Positions 1-11,236 of a stretch of DNA of 64,000 nucleotides are shown one piece after another. Position 1 is the first letter of the stretch, and the number at the start of each line of letters is the position of its first letter. The translations under genes and the position numbers were made by a program. The notes under the pieces are model-generated. The model searched no databases, had not been told where the DNA came from, and saw nothing but the letters and a program-made list of their open reading frames with translations. Source of the stretch: Cytospora piceicola (lineage: Eukaryota; Ascomycota; Sordariomycetes; Diaporthales; Cytosporaceae); the NCBI GenBank assembly GCA_023375675.1, contig JALQBC010000020.1, forward strand, positions 186,001 through 250,000, read 5' to 3'.

Positions 1-114
1 GTAACCCCGAGGCCGACACAACTTACCACTCTTATCCCCCGCGAAGGCCGAGAATCCGGGCAGGAGTCCCGTATCTAAGGCAGCCTTATACACTTGGTCG
101 ATCTTCTGAGCCAT
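1..114 (-). CDS. Partial 5' end of a probable beta-lactamase/transesterase-like gene
   Basis: The minus strand has an ATG at 114 and opens MAQKIDQVYKAALDTGLLPG, followed by FSAFAGDKSG, until a perfect GTAAGT donor at 26. An N-terminal helix followed by 'G..PG....' and a short glycine-containing stretch is how fungal serine beta-lactamase/esterase-fold proteins (LovD-like transesterases) usually begin; the SxxK nucleophile motif would lie in a later exon outside the window. Only exon 1 (27-114, 88 nt) and part of intron 1 are visible. The LTR element at 614 lies about 500 bp upstream and therefore sits in or near its promoter. The family assignment rests on about 30 residues and is tentative; the exon/donor structure is clearer than the function. 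Confidence 0.4.
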   Translation of the reverse strand, partial: MAQKIDQVYKAALDTGLLPGFSAFAGDKSGKLCRPRGY

Positions 115-608
115 GATGTCGAGTAATTTTCACCGTCGTGACAATCGGGGAGTATGAGTATAATCTGCAAAGGAGCTCAAAGTTGAGGATTAACGAGTGA
201 TAAGATCGGTGACTATGGCTTCCAAAGCAGATGGGAAAAGCCATACTTTTGAATCATGGGGATTTTGTGTGGCTCGCTTGTCCACAAGCATTCAGTTAGC
301 TTGCGCAGTTGCGTTCCCCACTTTCGGCAGAGATTATTGTTGAGGACGCCTCCGGGCTTGCTGTGATATTGATAAGTTCGAAGCCGTGCCGCAAGCCAAC
401 CCACCCAGGCATCATGATGAGAGGAAAATGCAAGTGTGTGGCACAGCCCTGGCGTTGGCTACACGACTTCGTGTGAAGTAGTACCAGGTACATACGTATA
501 CATAGTACTATTTGAATCGCGCTACAATATAGTACCCCACTGTAAATACCACTGCACATGTAGGTTGGGACGAGGGGGGCTGGAGAAGCTGGCGCCGAGG
601 CGTGGCAT

Positions 609-613
609 CAGCC
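609..613. repeat. Left target-site duplication (CAGCC)
   Basis: CAGCC lies immediately before the TGTTGGGGG start of the left LTR and recurs at 10506-10510 directly after the right LTR. A 5-bp exact duplication is the size expected of LTR-retrotransposon integrases. If the LTR instead ends in ..TACA, the match shrinks to 3 bp, so the outer boundary could shift by 2 bp. Confidence 0.75.
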
Positions 614-803
614 TGTTGGGGGCTTACGTAAGCCACCTTAGAGCTAGCCACCCTACTAAACACTATTTTCCTTCCCCTCTAGTTAGTTAGTTTCTTCTTT
701 CTTTAGATAATATAACACATACCTATACTGGAATTGAAGACTGTACTATACATGCTATCGTGCCTGTTTTTTAGTTAGATCTAGCTCGTGTTAATACTTA
801 ATA
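614..803 (+). repeat. 5' LTR (190 bp)
   Basis: Begins TGTTGGGGGCTTACG and ends ..TTAATACTTAATA; aligns without gaps to 10316-10505. Its first ~150 bp keep the unmutated C/G state at all 12 sites that differ there, while its last ~40 bp carry T/A at all 5 differing sites. Under the 5-bp TSD model it ends in TA rather than CA; ending in TATA (mutated TACA) at 805 is possible. Confidence 0.85.
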
Positions 804-1142
804 TAGTAGCTATAACCTTATTTTAATCGTTTTTACGTTAAATCTTACGATTTAAACCCCTTTACGTTATATAACGCGTCCGAAAGATATTATTGCTACG
901 ATGTTAGTACGAAACCCTGCTAAGAAGCTTTATAATAAAGCCCGGTCGGTTAGCGGCTTAAGAACGAATACTAATAGTCGTAACTAATTTAGCGTACTGT
1001 TAAGGCGATCGGACTCGAACGACCTCTGTTTACGTCGGCTAAAATAAACCGAGTAGTTTTCGATAATAGCTAGCTTTGAGATCCTTTAATTCTAATAGCG
1101 TGCTAGTTAATTTAGTTTGATTTTTTTCTTCTCTTTACTACT

Positions 1143-1815
1143 TTCAGAGTTGTGACTGTATTTTTGTATTTTGTATTTGTATTTTTAAAAATACAAAAAT
1201 ACATGTATTTTGTATTTGTATTTCTAGACCTCTGTATTTGTATTTGTATTTATTTCTAAACCTTTATATTTTGTATTTTTGTATTTCTAATACAAAAATA
1301 CAAAATACACTATATAAAATAATAAAGAACTATATAAAGGTATAAATAACTATTATATTATTAAGTATTATAGTTATTATTATAAAAGCTCTTAAAGTAT
1401 ATTAATATCTATTTTATTTAATTTTATATTTATATTTATATAAGTGTATATTTTTGTATTTTTGTATTTTTATATTAGAAATACAAAATACAAATACAAA
1501 AATACAAAATACGTATTTGTATTTGTATTTATTTTGTATTTCTGTATTAGAAATACAAAAATACAAAATAACTTTAAGTTTTTTAAAATATTTTATATAC
1601 TAAATACTTATATTTACAGGTTAATAGTATTAGTATAAGTTATATTAATAATAATAATATTATATATATACTTTTATATTACTTGTATTTTTGTATTAGA
1701 AATATAAAAATACAAAATAAATACAAATACAAATACGTATTTGTATTTGTATTTATTTCCGACCCTCTGTATTTGTATTTTTGTATTTTGTATTTGTATT
1801 TTTGTATTTGCTTGT
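1143..1815. repeat. Interspersed TTTGTA/TTTTTGTA tandem repeats
   Basis: Three blocks (about 1143-1305, 1440-1570 and 1680-1815) are built from GTATTT, GTATTTTT and their complement AAATAC, often as inverted neighbours that could form hairpins. Unlike the surrounding RIPed DNA they are rich in TpG/CpA, so they either expanded after RIP or escaped it. Confidence 0.8.
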
Positions 1816-1914
1816 ATTTTACAACTCTAACTACTTTACGATAAAAAACACTTTTATAGGTAGTAAAGGTAAACGCGATAAAGCTTACGGACCGGACGGC
1901 CGATTTATTAAGGT

Positions 1915-2030
1915 TAATAAAGCCTTAAAGGCTCTTAGCGATAAAGCCTTAAAGGCTTTTAGCGATAAAGCCTTAAAGGCTTTTAATAAGGCCTTAACGG
2001 CTCTCGATAAAGCTTTAATAGCCTTAGTTA
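1915..2030 (+). repeat. Imperfect tandem repeat around AAAGCCTTAAAGGCT
   Basis: About five diverged copies of a 24-27-bp unit 'gcgataaagccttaaaggct(t)tta'. A plus-strand ORF at 1781-2068 reads them as a repeated KALKA(L/F)SD peptide. This may be a remnant of a repetitive coding segment of the element or a satellite. Each unit is nearly palindromic (AGCCTTAAAGGCT). Confidence 0.7.
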
Positions 2031-3191
2031 CCTTTAAGTTGCCTACCAGACCTTTTCCTGTTTATTAAAGTCCTTCGACGTTATTATTCTAGTTAATAAG
2101 AGCGGATTAGAAACGTGCCTTTTCGGTAGAGGATATAGCTATTCGAATATAGAACCGCTTTTTCCTGTTTAGGCTAGATAATACTGATTACTCGGTAAGC
2201 GGAAGAAAGAGTAACGCTTTATAAGATACAGAAAGTATTAACGCTTCGTAGGATACAGAAATTATTAACGCTCTGTAGAATACGGAGATTATTATATCGA
2301 AATTATTAAGCTTTATATTTTCCCTTACCTTAAAGCCTTTAAAGCCTCGATATATTACGACTAATAAAATTATTTAACCGGCTATTCTATATTATTAGTA
2401 CTTTAATAGTATAGTCGAGCCTATCGAATAACCTCGAGTTAATAGCCTTCGTTTATATAGTTTATCTTATATCGAACCTCTTTTTCGATTATAGCTTACC
2501 TCTCCCGTTATAACAGATATAAATAATCTTCTGCCTTAAGCTTTTTTATACTTTTAAGTCGACTACCTTTATAATACTACTTTTATTTATACTATAGAAT
2601 AGGTTATAGCCTTATACGATTTCCCGGAGCTAATAAAATATATATTATACGACGTTTTTTATAAGATCCGAAATCTTTTAAGATAGTTCTGCGAGGATAA
2701 ACGTATAGCTTAGATTAACGTTATTTATCGGGACCTCGATTCCCTTTACGTTACGACACGTTCGGAAAACGTCTTTATCGTTATATTAGTATAATTCCGA
2801 TATAGGCCTACTATTTAATCTTCGGACTAATAATAAAAAGTCTATAACGCCTGGTTTATAAACGTATAGTTACTTATCCGAGCCGGCTTAGCTTTTAGCT
2901 TATTTCGATAACAGGTATTTAGTAAAAGAAGAATAGCGGAATCTAAAACGAAAGATAATTCGGAACGCTATCGTCGTCGATACGACACGTCGTTTTTATA
3001 AGTCGAAGACCGTAAACCTCGCTTTCAATCCCGTCTTTACTTTCGATCTTGTTAAAGATCTTTAAAACGTTAGAGATTATTAAAAAAGCTTAAACGATTT
3101 AGAGCTTTATTACTTATAGCGAGAGACCGCGACTATAGCCGTAAACGCGATCGTAGCCGCTTTAGATAATTCCGGGACTTGCGTAATAGCG

Positions 3192-3270
3192 TAGACCGAA
3201 CCTTTAAACTACTAAACCTTCTAACTATTAAACCTTTAAACTACTAAACCTTTAAACTACTAAACCTTTT
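3192..3270 (+). repeat. Short tandem repeat ACTAAACCTTTAA
   Basis: Four near-identical 'aaactactaaacctttt/aa' units lie within the RIPed element. No function is suggested; it could be a degenerate proline/threonine-rich coding repeat or an independent minisatellite. Confidence 0.6.
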
Positions 3271-3391
3271 ATAACTTTATTAATCCCTTTATAATTATAA
3301 ACTTTAAACTTTATATTAAGTAAATTATTATATAATCCTCTTTTTAATCTACTTACTATTATTAATTAAAATAGCTTATAAAAACCTTATT

Positions 3392-6300
3392 ATTAATATC
3401 GAGCTTACGGCTTTCGTAGACATGCTAAATACGCTTAACGCGATAAAAGTATTTACCGGCCTTTATATTAATTACGATAACGGTATTTTATTCCTTTTTA
3501 AACATCTTTATAATACCTTTTATAAGACTTTTCGTAAAATAGCTAAGTAGCTTTAGATTAATTATAAGATAGTTTTAGCTTTTTATATTTAAGCTTTTAT
3601 TAATATTACTACAGAGTAACTTATTAACGCGATTAAAATTCGAGCTAACGTAGGCGATATTAATAAGTAAACTATAGAGTTTATTAATTAGTTTACTAAG
3701 TTTAATAAATAAACTGCTAACTTTTACGTCGGTTATACGTTTAACGTACCTTTCTTTATTAATTATAATAAACTAATAGAGACTAAGTATAAAATTAATA
3801 GCGAGTTCGCAATAAACGTGTTTAAATACGTATATAATAACGTTATCTTTAAAGATAAGATACGATAATTTCTTATATTTAACGTCGATCTTTCGATAGT
3901 TAAGGCGGATTTAAGATTTATTATAAATATCGACTAGTGTTATAACGTTTTATATAGCCTCGAAAGACTTAATAATAATAATTATATCTTATATATATTT
4001 AATATTCTCTTATTTACTAACTTTAATTAAACGTTTCGACTTAAGATCTTCGAGCCTTATTATAATATCTCTTTTTATAACTATATCCTTTACGATTAAT
4101 TTATTAATAACTATCTTTAAACGTTTCGAACTATATTTATCTTATTTATAAAGTTTACCTTAATTTAATAATATGTTTATTACGTTTTACTTATAGACGT
4201 ATTATTTTATAGTGCTTATTAGTTTGTATTTATTTTTTAAAAGAGACGAATAGCGGTATTCGACGGTTTTAATACTATAGAATATAAGCTTAGAAAAGAC
4301 TTCGATAAAGCTTATATAGTATATCCTTTTTTCGACTTTACTTAAATTAACTATTATAAGATAATCGAAGTGTTTATATCTATTTTCTATATAGATAACG
4401 TTAAGTAAGCTGCCTTTTAATTTTACGATTTTATCGAAACCGCGTTTATATTTTTCGTATAAAACGAAAATAAACTCGAAGCTATTATTAATAACTTTTT
4501 ACTATTTTTTTTCGATATAGTAATATCCGAGTAAGGCTTTATATATAATTAGATTAACGCTTTCTATATAGGAAATCTTACTTTTAAAAACGTTTAATAT
4601 ATAAAGTATATAAACCTCGGAGTTATTTTTAAAGAAAAGTTTAAAGATAAAATACTTACTTTTTATAAAAAGCCGTTTAAAAATATACTTAATTAATTTA
4701 TAGCGAATATCGATATTAATCTTAAGAAAAAGTAGGAATTCGAAAAGGTAGTAGACTTCGAAAGAAGAGTTATACTTTTAAGGTAATCTTATATTTATAG
4801 TTATATCGTTTTTATTAACTAAGGATAGTTAAAGCTGCTTACTAACTATATAAATAATACTTTTAATAAGCTAAGTAACGATATTTAAAGACGACTTTAT
4901 ATAAATTTATAACTGCTTACCCGATTTTTCGAAGTATTATCGTTTATTATTAAGTATACTTATATTATTATTAACTATTAAATCGTTTTCTTTTAAGTAA
5001 TTATTCCTATTACTATAATTATATAACTTTTTTAATACTTTTAAGATACTATTTAGTAAGTATAGTAGCTGTTTAATACGTTCGATTGTAAGATAAACGT
5101 TACGTTTAACGTGTAGTATATACGGCTTCGAGTTAACCCGGACCGGCTACGATTTTATTACGATAAGTAAGTATAGGAAAACTTTTAGTAAATAAGCGTT
5201 TTTAACTTTTAGGCCGAAATCGGCTAAATTTAAGACCGGTACTTTAAAGCTATTTATCTTAAGCTTAACGCCTTTTTTCTTATTAAGTAGTTTAATTTTA
5301 TAAATTAAGTAAACCGGTTAAACAAACTTTACTTTATAGGTTATACTAATATTATCTTAGAACTTATATATAATATTATTAACGGTTATATTATTAAACC
5401 TTATATAGTTAACCTTTAACTACCGGTAAATATAACTTAACTTTTAATTTATATAACCTTCGATTTAGCGGAGTAGTATTTTACTATACTTTTAAACTCG
5501 ACTTTTTATAAATATAAGTTTTAAAACTTAGTATTAATAAAACTCTTTACTTAAAAGCTTTATATTATTTTAATTTTTATCGGATTTTAATAAGTTAACG
5601 TTATAGATTTAAATTAAAACTTAGTTTTTATTCTGTTTATATAGTAGCTGTAAATTATTAATATAGCGGATATATATATTATTATCGATATAGTACCTTT
5701 AGTTAAATTAGACTTTGTATTTAATATCGCCGTTTTTATAGTTTTATACGGAGTTTTTAAAAATTATAAATCTGTTTAAAACCTTTTTATTAACGAGCTG
5801 TATTCTTTTATCTCCGAAGTTTACGAAAAGAAAAAAGAAAACCGAGCTTACTAAGTTATAGCTATTTTTACTATTTACTTTTATAGCTTAAAAGCAGCTA
5901 TTAAATCCGACTTTTAAAACTAAATTATAGTATATAAGGCTTAGCTTTTTTAAGTAGGTAAGTTTTTAGCTTAGACTCCGTTAAGGTTTAATAAAGAGAT
6001 AAAGACTGTCGAGGCCGGCGAGTTTAATTAGATTTATCGAAAACGTATCGGTTATTAAGTAAGTTAGTAAATCGATATATTAAGTATACTTTTTAGAATT
6101 ATTATAAGAACTACTTAATAGATAAGAGTCTATATAAACCCGGATAGCGATATATATTAAATTAGCCCTTTTTATTTTATAGTTCGATTTCTTTAAGTTC
6201 TTAACTAGCTTAAAGGCGTTTTTAGCTGTCTTTACGTTTTACTTAAAATACCGCCGTACCTTTAACGTATAAGATTAGTCGAAGTATTTATATACGCGTT

Positions 6301-7500
6301 ATAAAAGGTATAAAAGTCTTTAAAGCTTTTAGTTATAATATTTTATACTATCGACCTTATTATAATTAAGTACTGTATTAAAGGCTTTAAAAGGTACGAT
6401 ATTTATCGTTAATAAAGAATATATTAGTAGTTTTATAAGCTTACCGATACTTCTGTTATATTAAACGTTTTTAAGCTATTCTTTTTTTTCGATTAGGTTT
6501 ATACGTTTATATTTAATAAACTAGTTTATAAAGTAAACTTCGAGATTCTTTAAAATATCGAATTCTTTTTTTAATAGATAGATAAGTAAAGTAAGCTAAT
6601 TCTTTAGACTACTTATAAGTATAATATTCGGATAGTATATCTCGTTTATATATATATAATAAAGATTTTATAATTCGATAATAGCTAACTTAACTATTTT
6701 TTTAATTTTTTAAAGCTTTTATTTAGTAAGGGATTTATATAAGGTTATATAGGATCCGGGAAATCTTACGTTTAAAATATAGTCTATAGTATTATATAAA
6801 ACTTTTTAGTTAACTTTAAATTACTAAAGAAGTTTTATATAAAACAGAAGGCGATAACGTAAGCTTTATACTTTTAATTTATAATTTAAGATAAGGTTAT
6901 TATAAAGCTTACGGTTAGCTTTTTATTTAATATTTAAGACGTAACGTAGCTTTAACTTTTTAAAGGTATTAAGATAATTTAAGATAAACTATAATAGCTA
7001 TAGATAAGTAAGTAAAGCGTACCGAATAAAGTCGATACCTTAATTAAGATAATTTATAATATTATTACCTTTCTTAAGCTTTTTTATAGATTAAATCTTA
7101 TAGTTCTATAGCCTTTTATAGATATAATTAACCTTAAACCGTTTACAGTTAAAGATCTTTTTTAGACTATTTTCTCTACTATTTATAGTATTTATATTTA
7201 AAACCTTATTCCTTACGTTTAAAACTTTATATAATACGATTTCTACGATATTGTTATACTTATAGGTTTAAGATATATATATTTTAAAGATCTTTTTAAT
7301 AAGTATAAAGCTTTTTTTAACTTTAATTATTAACGTTAGTAGTTTAAACGTATAGAATATCTTAAGAACTAGATATACTTTATAGAATACGTCTTCTTTT
7401 ATATCGATAATAAGTTTATAGACTTTAGCGTTCTTTACGATATAATTAACCTTATAACTAATAATATTGTAGATATATCCTTCGAGGCTTCTTTAGCTTA
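3392..7500 (+). pseudogene. Possible RIP-destroyed ORF of the element, identity unknown
   Basis: Read in one frame from 3392, this stretch translates with scattered TAA/TAG that could derive from CAA, CAG or TGG codons by RIP. It contains a P-loop-like GYIGSGKSYV at 6743-6772, which recalls Pif1-type helicases, although the downstream helicase motifs are not convincingly present. The frame is not clearly more open than chance in such AT-rich DNA, and TGA is depleted everywhere by RIP, so coding origin is a weak inference. No RT (YxDD) or integrase zinc-finger motif was found. Confidence 0.25.
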
Positions 7501-10305
7501 AACTTTAGTTTAAGCTTTAGCTTAAGCTTTAGCTTAGGCCTTTTTATTTTAAGCTCTCCCGGCTAAAGCTTCTTTATTTTAAGTTCTTCCGGTAAAGTTT
7601 TTAATAGTAGATTTTATTATTAGGCTAATAGATATAAATAATCCCGAGCTTTAAAAGCTAGTAGTATAATTAGATAAAGCTTAGTAAACAGGATAACTTT
7701 AACCGGATATATAGTTATATTAGCTTAAAGTTTTATATATTATTAACTAAAATAAATATAGTAAGTAAGTTGCTCGAGAATATAATAACTTTTTTTATAA
7801 TATCGGTATATACCTTTTAAGCTTTAGAAACCGCGTTATATTTAAGGTTAATAATATTAACGCTACTATCGGTAATATTATATTTTAAATAATAAGATAT
7901 AAGATTAACTATATACTTTTTAAACCTGATATTTTTATTAACGGATAGCGTATAAACTTAAGCCTTAACCTCGGTATAGTTTAAGATTTCGTTAAATAAG
8001 AAAAGGATTTCGAGTATTATAAGTTAACTAAAGGTATTTTCCGTTTCGATATTATTATCTATACTCTTTTTAACTAAAAACGAAAGCTTTAGCTATCCTA
8101 TCTTATTTAAAACGTTAATAATTTTAAAGCGTTTAAGGACGTAAATTATTTTAAAGAGATTAAACGTTATTTAAAACGGCTTATTAAAAGCTTACTTAGC
8201 CGGGTAAACGTTATAGTTTATATTATAGTAGTTGTAGTTTAATTTACCGAATATAATTTCTATTATTTAAAGATTATTACTATTAATAAAAGTACTTTTT
8301 AACTTAAAGTAAATATTATTACGATTTAAGAATATTATTTAAAATCTTTAGTTTTCTTTACTTCGGGTAATTACTAATAAAGAAATATTTTTATACTTTT
8401 AATAGATTTCGAGGCTATTAATAACGTTTATTTTAACTTACCGATTCTTAAGGTTATATAAAAGGGTATAAATATACTTTTTACAGATAAGGTATATTAT
8501 ATAAATAATAATATCGCTATATTTAAATAGCTATTTACAGAGTAGTTTAAAATATCGACTTTTAAAAGAGTTATATTAAAAGTTTTAAAATAAACGTTAA
8601 AGCTTATTATTAATTATCGGAATAAAGCAGGAATATATATAATCGCTATAGAAATTATATATAATAGTAGAATATAGTTATTTTATAACGTTAGTATTCC
8701 CGATTTAACTATTAAAGTTATTTATTATTATTTTAGCGGTATTATTTTTAAAGCTAAGCTTAAGAACTAAAAGCTAATACTACTCTTTAATAACTACTTT
8801 ACGATTATAACTTTCGGTAAACTATATACTTTAAGTATAAGTTTATTTAATACTTTTTAAGTATATATCGTTTTATATAAAGCGGCTATACTTTATTAAT
8901 ATAAAGTTTATAGTTCGGATAGTAAGCTTTTTAAAATCGCTATCTTTATTTTTTATAATATAATATTATAATACCTTTATTATAAGTTTAATTTAATATC
9001 TTTTTATAAACTTTATAAAAAATAGGTTAAGCTAGTTATTATCGATAAATATTAAAAAAACTAGACTACGTTTATTATTAATATTTAAGTTATTAATAAA
9101 AAAGTAAGTTTTTTATAAGACTTATTTAAGCTAATTATTATATTTAACCGACTTATTTATAGTTATATTAATATTATTTATCTCGACTTTATCGTTAAAA
9201 AAAGACTTAAATAAGCTTATTAACGTACGTTCGGACGTATTATAAATATAAATAACGTTTATATTTTCGATAAGCGCGATTAAAAAAGTATCGATCTTTA
9301 CTTTTTTACTTCTGTTATAGCCTATAGTAATATAAAGGTTTAGTATATATACTACGTTAATAACACCTATTATATTTAGACTTATATATTACTTTTTACT
9401 ATAAATAATACCGGTTTTTTAAATAACTTTACTTATAACTATAACTTTTTCGTTAATAATTAGTTTTTAAGTTAATAAAGAACCGGTTAAACCTTTTTAC
9501 TAAAATAAAGAACTAAAACAGATAAGGACTAGCGTATCGATTAAACCTACCGTTTACTTAAAGAAGATAAGTAAGTTATCGATATTACTAATATTACTTT
9601 TTTAGTTAAAGATTTAATATTCGATTTTAATTAAGTATATTAAGATAAGGTAAACTACGAAGTTAAAAAAAAAGCTAAAAAAGCTAACGATAAAGAAGAA
9701 GAGGAATAGGTAATAAAGTTAGACGACGACGATAAGATTTAACGTTTTAAGATTTTTATATTTAAAAACTAACGTTATAACTTATATCGCTAACGTAATA
9801 CCTTAAAAGAGAAATAACTAAATATCGGCGTTTTTACAAATATTATTATAAAAGTAGTTATTACCGGAAGTTAAAATAATATAGCTTTCGTAACTACTAT
9901 TAATAAAGAGTAAAATACTACCGGAGATAATATAGCCTTTATAACTACTACTAACAGAAAATAAAATATTATCGGTTAAAATAGTTAAGATAATATTACT
10001 ATTACCGGAAATAAAGATAATAATAACGTTATAGTAATAGCTACAACCTTTAACTAGAATAATTAAAACGCGATAATAAAGATCGCTAATAATTAAAATT
10101 AAACGAAGTCTGTAAAACCTTTAACCTAGTAAAGGATATAAGCGATATAGCGATATAAGATAGATATAAGTAAAGAGAGAAAGTAAGGATAAGGATATTA
10201 AAACGCTATAATACGCGATATAAGCGATATAAGCGATAAGGAAACGGAGAAAGTAAAGGATAAGGCAGGATAAAGCATTATAAGGATATAATCGTCTTAT
10301 TTTAC

Positions 10306-10313
10306 GAAAGGGG
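10306..10313 (+). other. Polypurine tract candidate
   Basis: GAAAGGGG ends 2 bp before the 3' LTR start at 10316. This is the position and composition of a plus-strand priming polypurine tract. Its G run survives in RIPed surroundings because GpG is not a preferred RIP context. Confidence 0.55.
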
Positions 10314-10315
10314 TA

Positions 10316-10505
10316 TATTAAAGGCTTACGTAAGCTACCTTAAAGCTAGCTACCCTACTAAACACTATTTTCCTTCCCCTTTAGTTAGTTAGTTTCTTCT
10401 TTCTTTAGATAATATAATATATACCTATACTGGAATTAAAGACTGTACTATATATGCTATCGTGCCTGTTTTTCAGTTAGATCCAGCTCGTGTTGATACC
10501 TGATA
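10316..10505 (+). repeat. 3' LTR (190 bp)
   Basis: Gap-free partner of 614-803. It starts TATTAAAGGCTTACG, the G-to-A form of TGTTGGGGGCTTACG, and ends ..GTTGATACCTGATA. Its first ~150 bp are mutated at all 12 differing sites and its last ~40 bp are unmutated at all 5, the mirror image of the 5' LTR. Confidence 0.85.
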
Positions 10506-10510
10506 CAGCC
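10506..10510. repeat. Right target-site duplication (CAGCC)
   Basis: Exact copy of 609-613 directly after the right LTR. Normal base composition resumes here. Confidence 0.75.
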
Positions 10511-11236
10511 CACATGCTTCCCCGGGTCGTTCCGGTCTCGTTTTCCTGTCCTTTCAGTTGAAATTATCTGGCAATTTCTCGACCTATTTCATAGCATGTT
10601 TGGAAGACACAGTATTTGTCCAACTTCTGTGTGCCAACTCGTATTATGAGGGTATTGTTGATTCTTGCTGCTTCACTTACCTTGTTCATCTACCTTCTTC
10701 CCCAGAGTATATACCGTCTTTGTTTCCATCCACTTTCTAGACTGCCCGGCCTAATACTTGCCGCACGAACTGGATGGCACTGAAAATACTTCGAGGTCTT
10801 TCACAAGGCGCTGGGAGGACAGTACAACTTTCATATCCCAAGGTTGCACGCAAGATATAATCCGATTGTTCGCATCAGTCCCCGGGAGGCTCACATTGAC
10901 GACCCAGACAATCACTCCAAGTTATACCCCAATAAGGAAGGTTTCGATAAGCCAGACTATTTACAATAGGGGCGGCCCTGCGGCCCCCCGTCCGTTCTCT
11001 TCTCGGCACCGCAGCACATAATTATCCATAAGATGAGGCGCGCAGTGCAAGACCCGTCTTTCGCCAAAGGCAGAATTGCAAAACGCTCAACCGAGATCCA
11101 AGCTGAAGCGGGCAAGATGTGCGCCAGGCTTACAAGAGACTTCAAGTACCAAGCCCGCCCGGTAACTCTAAAAACTCTCTTCACAAGCTATATTGCAGAT
11201 ATATAAGACTTCTCGAAATCCCCGTCTGGGTGGAAA
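10511..11236. other. Intergenic, no gene seen
   Basis: About 0.7 kb of ordinary composition between the element and the 3' end of the STAND-like gene. The small ORFs at 10558-10740 and 10758-11021 have no domain-like features. It presumably holds the terminator of the minus-strand gene. Confidence 0.6.

Larger units (their letters stand above)
614..10505 (+). mobile_element. RIP-degenerated LTR retrotransposon-like element, about 9.9 kb
   Basis: Two 190-bp direct repeats (614-803 and 10316-10505) flanked by CAGCC enclose 9.5 kb of extremely AT-rich DNA. CpA and TpG are almost absent, TpA is in great excess and CpG is kept, which is the signature of repeat-induced point mutation. The 17 differences I count between the LTRs are all C/T or G/A transitions. 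A purine tract (GAAAGGGG, 10306-10313) stands 2 bp before the right LTR, as a polypurine tract should, which sets the element on the plus strand. No intact ORF is left. Reading the plus strand in the frame that contains position 3392 gives long stretches broken only by TAA/TAG, but because RIP removes TpG, the lack of TGA means little. I could not recognise gag, protease, RT or integrase, so the superfamily is unassigned. Confidence 0.85.

Noticed and set aside
7497..7600. Repeated CTTTAGCTTAAG as a regulatory satellite
   Set aside because: It is short, imperfect and reads as a low-complexity Ala/Gln-like coding remnant within RIPed DNA.
614..10505. Helitron or Starship-type element
   Set aside because: The direct 190-bp terminal repeats, 5-bp target duplication and polypurine tract fit an LTR element; no tyrosine recombinase start or Helitron ends were seen.
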